This document shows positions 8,000 to 17,600 of a stretch of 46,102 nucleotides of DNA, in pieces. Numbering within the stretch: the first letter of the stretch is position 1; each line of letters starts with the position of its first letter. Both the position numbers and the translations under genes were made by a program. This stretch comes from Bermanella sp034112345. GTDB taxonomy: Bacteria > Pseudomonadota > Gammaproteobacteria > Pseudomonadales > Oceanobacteraceae. Where the stretch lies: positions 1 through 46,102 of the forward strand of contig JAWUVN010000058.1 in NCBI GenBank assembly GCA_034112345.1, read 5' to 3'. The notes beneath the pieces are model-generated. The model did no database searches, was not told the origin of the DNA, and saw only the letters and a program-made list of their open reading frames with translations.

Positions 8000-8034
8000 A
8001 AAGCCAACATCAACAAGGTGTTGATATTGGCTTT
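8000..8034 (-). terminator. Rho-independent terminator after the GlyGly-CTERM remnant
   Basis: Long hairpin with arms AAAGCCAACATCAACA / TGTTGATATTGGCTTT (one mismatch) and a 3-base loop, followed on the minus strand by TTTTTATATT. It sits about 25 bases after the stop of the GlyGly-CTERM reading frame, which marks that frame as a true gene end. Confidence 0.8.
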
Positions 8035-8058
8035 GATAGATTTAAATGTAGTTTTTTA

Positions 8059-8205
8059 TTATTTACGTTTACGGCTAAGCAACAAGCCAGCAGCCAACAG
8101 ATACAAGAAGTTCATTGAGCCACCAGAACCACCTGAATCAGCAGAGTCTGTAACGGGTTCAGTCCTAATCCTGCAATATAGAGCTGTGATGGTAACGACC
8201 AAATA
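8059..8205 (-). pseudogene. Orphan GlyGly-CTERM sorting tail (3' remnant of a lost gene)
   Basis: On the minus strand one frame encodes, just before its TAA (8059-8061), Glu-Pro, a Ser/Asp/Gly linker (DSADSGGSGGS), a hydrophobic segment MNFLYLLAAGLLLS and a basic end RKRK. This is the classic GlyGly-CTERM signal for rhombosortase processing. The frame is open only to a TGA at 8206-8208 and has no plausible start, so the body of the protein is missing. A good terminator follows. The remnant overlaps, in another frame, the end of the small membrane-protein gene at 8112-8390. A deletion or rearrangement that removed the rest of a GlyGly-CTERM gene explains this best (inference). Confidence 0.65.
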
Positions 8206-8390
8206 TCAAGAATAAAAAATATAACATATACAATAGCAGTGATTGTTGTTGTGATTACGCCAGTTTTTATTTTTTCTGCTTTTAGTGATAGCTGATAATA
8301 TTGTTCTTGTGTGAAAGTGAACTTTGAATTGAAACTGTTGAAAATAGCGATGAAGGCAGCTGTTACTTCATGGAAATATTGTTTAAACAT
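8112..8390 (-). CDS. Small membrane protein, C-terminus probably altered
   Basis: Not recognised. From the ATG at 8390, with AAGGA 8 bases before it, the frame encodes 92 residues: a mixed N-terminal region (MFKQYFHEVTAAF) and one clear membrane helix (GVITTTITAIVYVIFFILDIW, about residues 45-66). The last ~17 residues read out of frame through the GlyGly-CTERM sequence, so the natural C-terminus has probably been replaced and the product may be non-functional. An ATG at 8399 is in frame but lies on top of the ribosome binding site. There is no signal peptide or known motif. Confidence 0.45.
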   Translation of the reverse strand: MFKQYFHEVTAAFIAIFNSFNSKFTFTQEQYYQLSLKAEKIKTGVITTTITAIVYVIFFILDIWSLPSQLYIAGLGLNPLQTLLIQVVLVAQ

Positions 8391-8399
8391 TAATACCAT

Positions 8400-8736
8400 C
8401 CTTACTCATATAATTTCAATGCACTAAAGCTCTCATTATGATCAGACATAAAAATTATCACTGCCTATATGTAGCGGTATAAATTACTATTAAGTGAAAA
8501 TAGCATAACATATTGGATATTATGTATGAATATGTCTTGTATGCGGCTATTGTCTAGAATTATTGTCATTCAAACATTCACAGTAACATAGCACCCAGCA
8601 TGCACTAAGATCATAAGTTCAATGCACATCCCTCTCTAGTATTCCTTTGATTTCGCACTGCCATCGAGCGAACTATTTGACGAACTCAATAGTCATCTGA
8701 CTGACAACACCTACACACTCTACTTTCAACATGCAT
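8400..8736. other. Intergenic region without recognisable genes
   Basis: About 340 AT-rich bases between the small membrane-protein gene and the amt terminator. Both strands have only short broken frames. I see no repeat, RNA gene or clear promoter, although the promoter of the gene at 8112-8390 must lie near its left side. Confidence 0.5.
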
Positions 8737-8771
8737 AAAAAAAGCGCATCCCTTTCGGGCTGCGCTTTTTT
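8737..8771. terminator. Bidirectional terminator after amt
   Basis: AAAAAAGCGCA / TGCGCTTTTTT arms around a CCC-TTTC-GGG inner stem, with A and T tracts on both sides. It lies 45 bases after the stop codon of the ammonium transporter gene. Confidence 0.9.
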
Positions 8772-8815
8772 AAGTCATCAATTATCAGGGAATCAATTCA
8801 CCCTGCAATACGTAC

Positions 8816-10027
8816 TTAGTGTTCAGAAGTAGATGCTATTTTATGAATAGATAAATCGGCACCGTTGTATTCGTCTTCTTGGCTTAAGCGTAATCCAGAA
8901 ATCGAATTTACCAATCCGTAAACTGCAAAACCACCAATCAACGAAACCGCTACACCTGATAATGAACCGATAAGCTGAGCCATAAAGGTAACACCACCCA
9001 TACCGCCAAATACTTCTAGACCAAAAATACCAGCTGCAATACCACCCCAAACACCGCATAAACCATGTAATGGCCAAACACCTAACACATCATCAATACG
9101 TGGGAATTTGTTTTGGAACAAAGTAAATGTGTAAACAAATAATCCGCCAGCAAGGCCGCCAACAATCAGCGCACCCATTGGATGAAAGATATCCGATCCT
9201 GCACATACAGCCACTAGGCCAGCTAATGGTCCGTTATGGATAAAGCCTGGGTCATTTTTACCAACAACCAACGCTACTAGTGTACCGCCAACCATAGCCA
9301 TTAACGAGTTCACTGCAACTAAGCCACTGATGCCGTCCATTGTTTGAGCTGACATTACGTTAAAGCCAAACCAACCAACGGTTAGAATCCAAGCACCTAA
9401 GGCTAAGAACGGGATATTCGATGGTGCAAACGCAACCGGACTGCCATTGCGATAACGACCTGTACGCTCGCGTAAAATAAAGATCGCAGCAAAGGCTAAC
9501 CACCCACCCATTCCGTGCACAACAACCGATCCTGCAAAGTCATGGAATTGAGCACCAAAATTATTTTCTAACCAAACCTGATAACCATAATTTCCATTCC
9601 AGATCATGCCTTCAAAAAATGGATATACCAAGGCAACAATTAACGCTGATGCGATAAGGAACGGGTAAAATTTGGCACGCTCTGCAATACCACCAGAAAC
9701 AATCGCCGGAATAGCAGCAGCAAAAGTTAACAAGAAGAAGAATTTAACAAGCTCGTAACCGTTATTTTGAGACAGTTCGGTGGCGCTTACAAAAAAGTCT
9801 GAACCGTAAGCAATGCCGTAACCCACAAAGAAGTAAGCAATAGCCGAGACAGCAAAGTCAGTGATGATTTTAACCAAGGCATTTACCTGGTTCTTCTTAC
9901 GTACCGTACCTACCTCAAGAAACGCAAAACCTGCGTGCATGAAAAGCACCATAATGGCGCCTAGTAAGATGAAATATGTATTTGAGCTGCTGATGAGGGT
10001 TTCTACAGCACTGTTGATGTTGTCCAC
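8816..10027 (-). CDS. amt: Ammonium transporter (Amt/Rh family)
   Basis: A 403-residue inner-membrane protein with about eleven hydrophobic helices, the normal Amt length. It takes up ammonium/ammonia as a trimer. Visible signatures are FLEVGTVRKKN near the N-terminus, the first pore His in FAGSVVVHGMGG, the second in LGVWPLHGLCGVWGG, and ALGAWILTVGWFGFN. The start is a GTG at 10027 preceded by AGGGGA at 6 bases. No glnK/PII gene is adjacent, unlike the common glnK-amtB pairing. A sigma-54 promoter at 10160-10175 implies control by nitrogen status through NtrC, although no confident NtrC site was found. It is monocistronic, with a strong terminator downstream. Confidence 0.95.
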   Translation of the reverse strand: MDNINSAVETLISSSNTYFILLGAIMVLFMHAGFAFLEVGTVRKKNQVNALVKIITDFAVSAIAYFFVGYGIAYGSDFFVSATELSQNNGYELVKFFFLLTFAAAIPAIVSGGIAERAKFYPFLIASALIVALVYPFFEGMIWNGNYGYQVWLENNFGAQFHDFAGSVVVHGMGGWLAFAAIFILRERTGRYRNGSPVAFAPSNIPFLALGAWILTVGWFGFNVMSAQTMDGISGLVAVNSLMAMVGGTLVALVVGKNDPGFIHNGPLAGLVAVCAGSDIFHPMGALIVGGLAGGLFVYTFTLFQNKFPRIDDVLGVWPLHGLCGVWGGIAAGIFGLEVFGGMGGVTFMAQLIGSLSGVAVSLIGGFAVYGLVNSISGLRLSQEDEYNGADLSIHKIASTSEH

Positions 10028-10159
10028 AACAATCCCCTTTTAAGTTTGGTTGAGCGCTTAACACTGAATGGCGAGCACTTCTTTTGACCAAAGTTTTATA
10101 TTCAATAATGATTAAACTGAACCAGTTTAGGTCATCGACTAATAATTGACCCAGATCAA

Positions 10160-10175
10160 TGCAGAAACCGTGCCA
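10160..10175 (-). promoter_or_regulatory. Sigma-54 promoter of amt
   Basis: On the minus strand TGGCACGGTTTCTGCA. It matches the sigma-54 consensus TGGCACG-N4-TTGCW, with the GG and GC elements exactly 12 bases apart (-24/-12). The predicted start of transcription is near 10149, leaving a leader of about 120 bases before the GTG of amt. Confidence 0.75.
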
Positions 10176-10176
10176 C

Positions 10177-10197
10177 CCGCCTCATTTTGAGGCAGGC
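10177..10197 (-). terminator. Hairpin downstream of rlmL
   Basis: Stem CCTGCCTCA / TGAGGCGGG (one G-U pair) with a short AAA-type loop, about 50 bases after the rlmL stop. It lacks a following T run, so it is a weak terminator. It abuts the sigma-54 promoter. Confidence 0.35.
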
Positions 10198-10247
10198 TTT
10201 TGCAGTAAATTACTTTAACGGTCCGGAAAGGTGCATATTAACTGAGG

Positions 10248-12506
10248 TTACGCGAATGTAATCCTATAGCACTGATGAATCTTAGTGTTACGCTTGAAAT
10301 CTTCAGGCAAGGATTCCTGAGATATATCATCAATATTGAACTGTTTCAGTGCGTCATGCTCCATCTTGAAGCGCCTAAAGTTGTTCGAGAAGATCAATTG
10401 CCCACCTGGACGCAGCAAGCCCATGGCCTGCTCGATCAATTGAACATGATCTCGCTGCACATCTAGCACGTCGTCCATACGCTTTGAATTAGAAAAACTA
10501 GGCGGATCCATAAAGATGATGTCATAACGGTCTTTATTGGTTTGCGCGGTCTCTAACCACTTCAAACAATCAGCCTGAACAAATTCATGATCACGCTCCG
10601 AGAACCCATTTAACGTTAAATTCTTTCTGCCCCAATTAAGATACGTTTGTGACATATCTACGCTAGTGGTGCTGCGTGCACCACCCGCTGCCGCATGGAC
10701 CGACGCAGTACAGGTGTAACTAAATAGGTTTAGAAAGTCTTTATTTTTAGCCAAGGCTTCAATTTCAGATCTAATTGGACGATGATCTAAAAATAAACCC
10801 GTATCTAAATAATCGGTTAAGTTCACGTATAGATTACAGCTGCCTTCTCTCACTTCCATGAAATTTTGCTGTTGATCTTGCTTTTCGTACTGACGCTTAC
10901 CTTTTTGTACTCGGCGCTGCTTAAGTACCACTTTTTCGCGATCTACATTAAAGGCAACAGGTACGGCATCCAGTACATCACGCAAGCGTGTTTCAGCTTT
11001 TTGAGGGTCTACCGATTTAGGCGCAGCGTATTCTTGAATGTGTATCCAGTCACCGTAAACATCAATGGCCACAGAATACTCTGGCATGTCGGCATCATAA
11101 ACACGGTAGCAATCGGTGTTTTGTTTTTTCACCCAACCGCGCATTTTTTTAATATTTTTCTTTAAGCGATTACACACCATTTGTGCACCTTCGCCTAATT
11201 TAACCGGGCCTTCTTCTTTATTTGGATTATTTAGTTTTTCGACTGCTGCGGCTTGTGCTTTTTCGCTACTGCCAACAGAGATTTCATATAAAAATAATTT
11301 TGAAGGAATCGCACCATTAAATAACTGGTACTGCTTATTCGCACGTAATTTAAATTGATAAGACTGCTCTGGGTTACCGGTAAAAATACCCATGGTCCAA
11401 TTTGCAAAATACTGTTTAACTTTATTGCCCATGGCCGCATAAAGCGCACCGACCGCAACTTCGTCACTTAAGCGCTCACCATAAGGTGGGTTACATAAAA
11501 TCAAACCGGCTTCAGGTAACCCTTTTTCTTTGGTCAATTCATTTAATGCTTGCTGTTTAAAGTGAATAAAGTGCTCAACACCTGCACGGCGTGCATTGTC
11601 TTTAGCTTTACTCAATACACTGCTATCCATATCGTAACCCACAAGGGTTAACTCAACTTCTGAATCTTGTGCTTTTATTTTCCTGTCTTCGGCGTCCTGC
11701 TTAATTTCACGCCATTCTTGAAGCTGATGCTTCTTCCATTTTTCAAATGCAAACTGGTTACGCAATAAACCAGGAGCAATATCTGCGGCCATCAATGCAG
11801 CTTCAACTAATAGGGTACCCGAACCACACATAGGATCTAATAAAGCACCGTCTTCCTGCTTCATTAATTTAGGCCAACCAGCACGTATTAATAATGCGGC
11901 GGCCAAGTTTTCTTTTAATGGTGCCTCACCTTGGCTTTGACGATAACCACGACGGTGTAAAGATTCGCCCGCCATATCTAAGCTGATAGAAAACAAACCT
12001 TTGTTTAAACGTACGTGAATAGAAATATCAGGATTACTGTCCACATCAGGGCGAGTGCCCGTTTTATCTCTAAAGTAATCACAAATTGCATCTTTAACTT
12101 TTAACGCACCAAAGTGTGTATTACGAATTTCATCTGAACTTCCAGAGAACGACACTTTAAAGGTTTGACGATCACTGAAATGCTCAATCCAAGGAATGTC
12201 CATCAAGCCTTGGTACAGTTGATCTGCGCTTTCACCTTCATACTGCTTTAAAGGAAATAAAACACGACTGGCCAAACGTGACCATAGGCACAAACGGTAG
12301 CCCAATAACTGGTCAGCTTCACAGCTTACAAAAGACAAACCCAGTTTGACCTTCTGGCCACCCAGTTCTTTGATTTCATCCGCTAAAAGATTTTCTAATC
12401 CTTTAGGGCAAGTCACAATAATAGGCTGAGGGGCCAATTGAGGCTTGGATTCTGATGCTTGTTCAACACCATTTTCTGGTACAGAAGTTTGAAAATCGTC
12501 AGTCAT
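10248..12506 (-). CDS. rlmL: Bifunctional 23S rRNA methyltransferase RlmKL (m2G2445 / m7G2069)
   Basis: 752 residues, the usual length of the fused enzyme. After an acidic/Gln-rich N-terminal extension of ~25 residues comes a THUMP domain (about 50-180). The first methyltransferase (RlmL) has the SAM motif LLDPMCGSGTLL and catalytic NPPYGE near residue 345. The C-terminal methyltransferase (RlmK) has the MDPPSFSNSKRM motif near residue 675. It modifies two guanines of 23S rRNA during assembly of the large subunit. It is divergent from rmf, so two ribosome-related genes share the 259-base intergenic region. Transcription runs towards amt, separated by the weak hairpin at 10177-10197. Confidence 0.96.
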   Translation of the reverse strand: MTDDFQTSVPENGVEQASESKPQLAPQPIIVTCPKGLENLLADEIKELGGQKVKLGLSFVSCEADQLLGYRLCLWSRLASRVLFPLKQYEGESADQLYQGLMDIPWIEHFSDRQTFKVSFSGSSDEIRNTHFGALKVKDAICDYFRDKTGTRPDVDSNPDISIHVRLNKGLFSISLDMAGESLHRRGYRQSQGEAPLKENLAAALLIRAGWPKLMKQEDGALLDPMCGSGTLLVEAALMAADIAPGLLRNQFAFEKWKKHQLQEWREIKQDAEDRKIKAQDSEVELTLVGYDMDSSVLSKAKDNARRAGVEHFIHFKQQALNELTKEKGLPEAGLILCNPPYGERLSDEVAVGALYAAMGNKVKQYFANWTMGIFTGNPEQSYQFKLRANKQYQLFNGAIPSKLFLYEISVGSSEKAQAAAVEKLNNPNKEEGPVKLGEGAQMVCNRLKKNIKKMRGWVKKQNTDCYRVYDADMPEYSVAIDVYGDWIHIQEYAAPKSVDPQKAETRLRDVLDAVPVAFNVDREKVVLKQRRVQKGKRQYEKQDQQQNFMEVREGSCNLYVNLTDYLDTGLFLDHRPIRSEIEALAKNKDFLNLFSYTCTASVHAAAGGARSTTSVDMSQTYLNWGRKNLTLNGFSERDHEFVQADCLKWLETAQTNKDRYDIIFMDPPSFSNSKRMDDVLDVQRDHVQLIEQAMGLLRPGGQLIFSNNFRRFKMEHDALKQFNIDDISQESLPEDFKRNTKIHQCYRITFA

Positions 12507-12765
12507 GTCATATCAACTTTTTATATTAACTGGCCCATCTATTGATTTAAGAACAAATTTGCTCAGGGTCATATATTTCTATTAAATTAAATTCTTTATA
12601 AATCAGTGATTTAGATTTTTAATAACAATTAACGATTAAAACCGTAACCATTATAGTAAATAAATCATTAACACAGAGCCATTCCCGCACCATACTGAAT
12701 TTGTTGCTTGTTCAGCTTTCCGTAGCAAGCACTTTTCACCGTTCTTCGAACAGAGGCAAAGACTT

Positions 12766-12960
12766 ATGAGAAGACAGAAGCGTGACATGGTACGCCGAGC
12801 GTTCCAAAAAGGTTACTTCGCTGGTGTACAAGGCAAATCAAAAGATTTGTGTCCTAGCGGTACCACACACTTTGAGTGGATGAATGGTTGGCGCGAAGGA
12901 CGCTCTGATCATTGGGATGGTTATTCCGGTGTGGCAGGTGTCCACAAAATTCCAATTTAA
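12766..12960 (+). CDS. rmf: Ribosome modulation factor
   Basis: A 64-residue basic protein matching RMF along its whole length: MRRQKRDMVRRAFQKGYFAG, LCPSG, and WMNGWREGR near the centre. RMF binds 70S ribosomes in stationary phase or stress and drives formation of inactive 100S dimers. Monocistronic, with a strong terminator 25 bases after the stop. The rmf-pyrD-rlmL neighbourhood matches the arrangement I recall in Pseudomonas. The upstream ribosome binding site is weak (AGAGGCAAAG). Confidence 0.95.
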   Translation: MRRQKRDMVRRAFQKGYFAGVQGKSKDLCPSGTTHFEWMNGWREGRSDHWDGYSGVAGVHKIPI

Positions 12961-12984
12961 ATAACCCAACAACTCACATAATCT

Positions 12985-13012
12985 AAAGGGCCCATTATAA
13001 GGGCCCTTTTTT
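12985..13012 (+). terminator. Rho-independent terminator of rmf
   Basis: Perfect 9-bp stem AAAGGGCCC / GGGCCCTTT with a 7-base loop, followed by a run of T. Confidence 0.9.
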
Positions 13013-13099
13013 ATATCTGGTTATGATTGCTTTAGCTTAAAGTAAAACCAAATTTCTAATCTAATGCCTTATCATGAACATGCCGTTTTAGTGTCTAAA

Positions 13100-14122
13100 C
13101 TAGGCTTTCATTGCGGCGATTGCGTCATTTGCTTCGCTGATCAATTTAGGACCACGGTAAATAAAGCCAGAGTAAACCTGTACAAGATCAGCCCCTACTT
13201 TAGATTTTTCAGCTGCTGACGCACCATCTATGATGCCGCCTACGCCAATAATTGGCATTTTGCCGTCAAGCTCACCCTTCAACCATCCAATAACACGGCT
13301 AGAACCTTCCTGTACTGGCTTACCGCTTAAACCAACCGCTTCGGCTGCATGTTTATGCCCTGCAACTGCATCACGCTCTAAGGTGGTGTTAGTGGCGATT
13401 ACGCCATCCATTCCACTTTCTAGTAAGGCTGACGCAACCATCTTAGTTTCATCTTGATCCATGTCTGGAGCAATTTTCACTAATATTGGTGTGTACTTAC
13501 CGTACTGGGCTTCCAGTGCTTTTTGAGAGATTTTTAACGTACTTAATAATGATTTAAGAGAATCGCCAAATTGTAGATTTCTTAACCCAGGAGTGTTTGG
13601 GCTAGATATGTTTACGGTTACATAATCAGCGTGAGCATATACTTTCTCTAAACAGATACGGTAATCGTTATCCGCGTCTTCTACTGCGGTATCAAAGTTC
13701 TTACCAATGTTAATACCTAGCACACCCTTGTATTTCGACTTTTTAACTTGCTTAACAAGGTGGTCAACGCCCTTATTGTTAAAACCCATACGATTAATAA
13801 TGGCTTGATGCTCAGGTAAGCGGAATAAACGTGGCTGCGGATTACCCGGCTGAGGGCGCGGAGTAATGGTACCAATTTCAATAAAACCAAAGCCTAGGTT
13901 GCCTAGCGCATCAATGTAGTCGCCATTTTTATCTAAGCCTGCCGCTAAGCCCACTGGATTTGGGAACGTAAGCCCTAATAGTTCAATAGGCTTACTGGTT
14001 ACTTTAGGGGCAAATAGCTTAATTAAACCCAAGCGTTGTGCAGCACCTAGTAAGTCTAAAGTAAGCTCGTGTGATGTTTCAGCATCAAGTTTGAATAAGA
14101 TTTTTCGAATGAACTCGTACAC
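13100..14122 (-). CDS. pyrD: Dihydroorotate dehydrogenase (quinone), class 2
   Basis: 340 residues. It oxidises dihydroorotate to orotate in pyrimidine synthesis and passes electrons to quinone at the inner membrane. The N-terminal amphipathic helices (MYEFIRKILFKLDAETSHELT) typical of the membrane-associated class are present. FMN-barrel motifs follow: GLAAGLDKNGDYIDALG, IGTITPRPQPGNPQPR and NRMGFNN. VNISSPNTPGLRNLQ holds the active-site Ser of class 2 enzymes, and the C-terminal GVGGI and QVYSGFIYRGP complete the barrel. A TATAAT box lies 30 bases upstream of the ATG. Confidence 0.97.
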   Translation of the reverse strand: MYEFIRKILFKLDAETSHELTLDLLGAAQRLGLIKLFAPKVTSKPIELLGLTFPNPVGLAAGLDKNGDYIDALGNLGFGFIEIGTITPRPQPGNPQPRLFRLPEHQAIINRMGFNNKGVDHLVKQVKKSKYKGVLGINIGKNFDTAVEDADNDYRICLEKVYAHADYVTVNISSPNTPGLRNLQFGDSLKSLLSTLKISQKALEAQYGKYTPILVKIAPDMDQDETKMVASALLESGMDGVIATNTTLERDAVAGHKHAAEAVGLSGKPVQEGSSRVIGWLKGELDGKMPIIGVGGIIDGASAAEKSKVGADLVQVYSGFIYRGPKLISEANDAIAAMKA

Positions 14123-14151
14123 GTTAGACCCTCAGTAAAATTTGCGGGCAC

Positions 14152-14157
14152 ATTATA
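14152..14157 (-). promoter_or_regulatory. -10 box of the pyrD promoter
   Basis: Consensus TATAAT on the minus strand, 30 bases before the pyrD ATG. No clear -35 hexamer is seen 17 bases upstream. Confidence 0.4.
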
Positions 14158-14165
14158 TAGAAAAG

Positions 14166-14180
14166 AAGCCTATTTGGCTT
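14166..14180 (-). terminator. Short hairpin after the DUF2835 gene
   Basis: 5-bp stem AAGCC / GGCTT with CTTTTCT after it on the minus strand. A second small inverted repeat (GCGCTAAACAGCGC) lies just before it. Weak. Confidence 0.35.
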
Positions 14181-14248
14181 GATTTGTTTTGCGCTAAACA
14201 GCGCCTTAAACCAGGCTTCAGCACCCCAACTTAAGGCCAAGTAAGGGA

Positions 14249-14467
14249 TTAACCTGTTCGCATTACCTCTGAAAATTTACCATCCGGACCAAAACGAATC
14301 AAAAAACGACCATGGATACCGTTATGCCCTATAAACTGCCACAGAATTTTCACAGGAAAACGAATAGACCGTCCGTCTAATGCAACAGCGTATACGTTCT
14401 CGACCCCCTGATAGGCGCGCTGAACTTCATCACTGGATAAGTGGATATCAACTTCTATGGCTGACAT
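14249..14467 (-). CDS. DUF2835 family protein
   Basis: A 72-residue soluble protein recognisable as DUF2835: polar start (EVDIHLSSDEVQRAYQG), VYAVALDGRSIRFP, then LWQFIGHNGIHGRFLIRFGPDGKFSEV. It looks like a small beta-rich domain. The function is unknown. In Pseudomonas, as I remember it, the same family lies beside gdhB and the moxR operon, as here. It is separated from gdhB by the gdhB terminator, so it is probably transcribed alone. Confidence 0.85.
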   Translation of the reverse strand: MSAIEVDIHLSSDEVQRAYQGVENVYAVALDGRSIRFPVKILWQFIGHNGIHGRFLIRFGPDGKFSEVMRTG

Positions 14468-14548
14468 TAAAGACCTAGTATCTTGCTTGACTGAAACCAG
14501 TCGGGTTAAAAAACATATTAGATATATTTTTAATACGTAACAAACAAA

Positions 14549-14576
14549 AAGGCAAGGTAGTTGCCTACCCTGCCTT
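14549..14576 (-). terminator. Rho-independent terminator of gdhB
   Basis: 12-bp stem AAGGCAGGGTAG / CTACCTTGCCTT (one G-U pair) with a 4-base loop, followed on the minus strand by TTTTTG. It starts about 85 bases after the gdhB stop codon. Confidence 0.85.
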
Positions 14577-14661
14577 AATACTGATAATTAAACTGGATAT
14601 TTAACCAGCCAATACAACCTCAGCATTACCCATAGTGTTCGCTCACAACAGATGAGCTTAC

Positions 14662-17600
14662 TTACGAGCAGTCAGCTGCGATTCGACTTGCTTGCGCCAA
14701 ATCAAGCAACTCTCGCAATGCCACTGCAAAGATAGCAAAGTCGTTAATATCTCCTTCTCGCAGCTCTAATACAGTTTTACGCCAGCGAGTGATCATAGTC
14801 TCATTCTTATCAAGCCATACACGCATTCGGGCTTCAATATCCCCAGCAGGCAGTGTATTGATGATACTAACGGTCAGCGTGCGCTGCTGCCAATCTAAGT
14901 CATCTCGGTAAGTTTCACGAGCCAATGCTTGCCAATGACTGTGCACCGATATGATATTAAGTTGCTCTAAGAACCACTCTAGATCGAGATTACAACCAAC
15001 CTGATAAAAAGTTGCGGCAACATCTTCTGGGCTGCGATTGGTTTGCTCAGCGCCTTCTATGATACTTAATGCACTAAACATATTATTCGACCCAGCTATT
15101 GAAGATGCCAGCTCTTTATTGACGCCACCTTCAATCAAACGATCATAATGTTTTTGCCACGTTTCTTTGCCCTCGCCTACCAATAAATCTGATAGGTTTG
15201 CACTGATTCCCTCTGCGCGATCTCTAAAGCGATCCACTTCTTCTTGCAAGTTAATTTCACGCCTACGATTACGCAAGAACCAACGACTGGCTCGACGCAC
15301 TAAGCGCATCAAACTGGCCATCATTTCTTCTTGTGTTTTTGAAGACACCTTGTAATCCAATGCTTCGATTTGCTGCCACAATTCATCCATACGAAACACA
15401 TCTCTGGCAGCCACATACGCTTTTACAATCGAATTAATATCAGCACCTGTGCTGTCATGCATTCGATTAACATACGTAATCCCCATGCGGTTAACCATTT
15501 CATTTGCTAATTGTGTGGCTACTATCTCACTGCGTAATTGGTGACCATATAAGCTTTCTGGAAAACGCTCTATCAATGGCGATGGAAATGCGGTTTCTAC
15601 TGCTCTAGCCAAGTATTCATTTTCAGATGTTTCAGGTGTATTAAGTAATTCTTTTAAATCACCTTTTGTATAACTGATTAACACTGAAAGCTCAGGGCGG
15701 GTCAGCCCCTTCGATTGACTTTTACGCTCTTCAATTTGCTCATCGCTAGGTAAAAACTCTAACTCACGATTCAACTTACCCTGGCCTTCTAGTTCGTTTA
15801 TCAAACGCTTGTATTCATCAATGCGTGTTTTCGCTTCACGATAAGCCAGTGCAATGGCTTGTGTTTGGCGATAATTATTTTCAAGTACCAAGGTAGATAC
15901 TTCATCTGTCATTTCTTCAAGCAACTTATTACGTTGCTTTTCAGTCATATCTCCGGCGCGAACCAAACTATTCAATAATATTTTAATATTTACTTCATGA
16001 TCCGAACAATCCACACCGGCTGCATTATCAATAAAGTCGGTAAATGAAGCGCCTTCACTTGCTAAGGCATACTCAATACGTGCTCGCTGCGTGATGCCCA
16101 GGTTACCACCCTCGCCAATCACCTTGGCTAACAGGTCTTTACCATTGATTCGCAAACTGTCATTGGCTTTATCACCTACATCCGCATGGCTCTCACCCGA
16201 CGATTTAACATAGGTTCCAATGCCACCATTCCAAATCAAATCCACTGGTGCCTTTAACAAGGCGGTGATCAAATCATTCGGTGAAAGCTTGTCTTCTTTG
16301 ATTGCAAATCGTGCCTTCATTTCAGGCGTAATTGCCAACGACTTACTGCTACGACTGAACAACCCACCCCCTTTTGAAATAAGCTTTGAATCGTAGTCGG
16401 CCCAAGAACTTCTTGGCAGTTCAAATAAACGCTGGCGCTCTACAAACGTTGCCTTTACATCTTCCGGGTCAGGATCAATGAAGATATGCATATGGTTAAA
16501 CGCTGCAACCAATTTAATATGTTCACTGCATAACATGCCATTACCAAACACATCCCCTGCCATGTCACCAATACCAATAGCCGTAATGGGTTCCTCTTGA
16601 ATATTAATGCCCTGTTCACGGAAATGGCGCTGCACAGAAATCCTTGCACCTTTTGCAGTAATGCCCATTTTCTTATGGTCGTATCCAACAGAGCCGCCAC
16701 TGGCAAATGCATCACCCAACCAAAAACCACGCTTAATTGCGATGGCATTTGAAATATCTGAGAAGGTCGCCGTGCCTTTATCTGCCGCAACAACCAAGTA
16801 AGGATCGTCTTCATCATGTCGTATCACTTGCTCTGGTGGGATTACCTCACCTTCAATCAAGTTATCGGTCACGTCTAATAAAGCAGAAATGAATATTTTA
16901 TAGCATTCAATACCTTCAGCTAAGAATGCATCACGATCGTTTTCGGGTAATTTTTTAGCAACAAAACCACCTTTTGCACCCACCGGTACGATAACTGAGT
17001 TTTTAACTTGCTGAGCTTTCACCAAGCCCAACACTTCGGTTCTAAAATCTTCGTTTCGGTCAGACCAACGCAAGCCACCACGAGCCACTTTACCACCCCG
17101 CAAATGTACACCTTCTACACGAGGGCTATAAACAAAAATCTCAAACATGGGTTTAGGCAGTGGAATATCTTCTATATCCCTAGGACTCAGTTTAAACGAG
17201 AAATAGCGCTTAAATTCTTTACCATCTTTTTGAAAAAAGTTGGTTCTAAGCGTGGCTTTCATTAATTCGTGATAGCGACGAAATATTCTGTCTTCGTTAA
17301 TGCTTTCTACGTTGTCTAACTCTTCAGTTAGTTGTGTATCCATTTTTTCTAGATATTTTTCACGGCCTTCGCTAATGGTGGCCAATAAACTAAAGCGTGT
17401 TTGAAAGTACTTAACTATAAATGAGGTTAAGTTAGGGTATTTACATAAGGTATCGGCAATATAAGCCTCAGAAAAGCCAAAGCGGATTTGCTTCATATAG
17501 CGGGCATATGCGCGTAATAATGCAATTTCACGCCAACCAATTTTAGCTCCCAACAATAAACGGTTAAAACTGTCGTTTTCAGCTTTTTCATACCAAATGG

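Noticed and set aside
10866..11358. Plus-strand frames of 80-99 codons inside rlmL
   Set aside because: Antisense to a strongly conserved enzyme, with no start signals and Cys/Phe-rich, non-protein-like composition.
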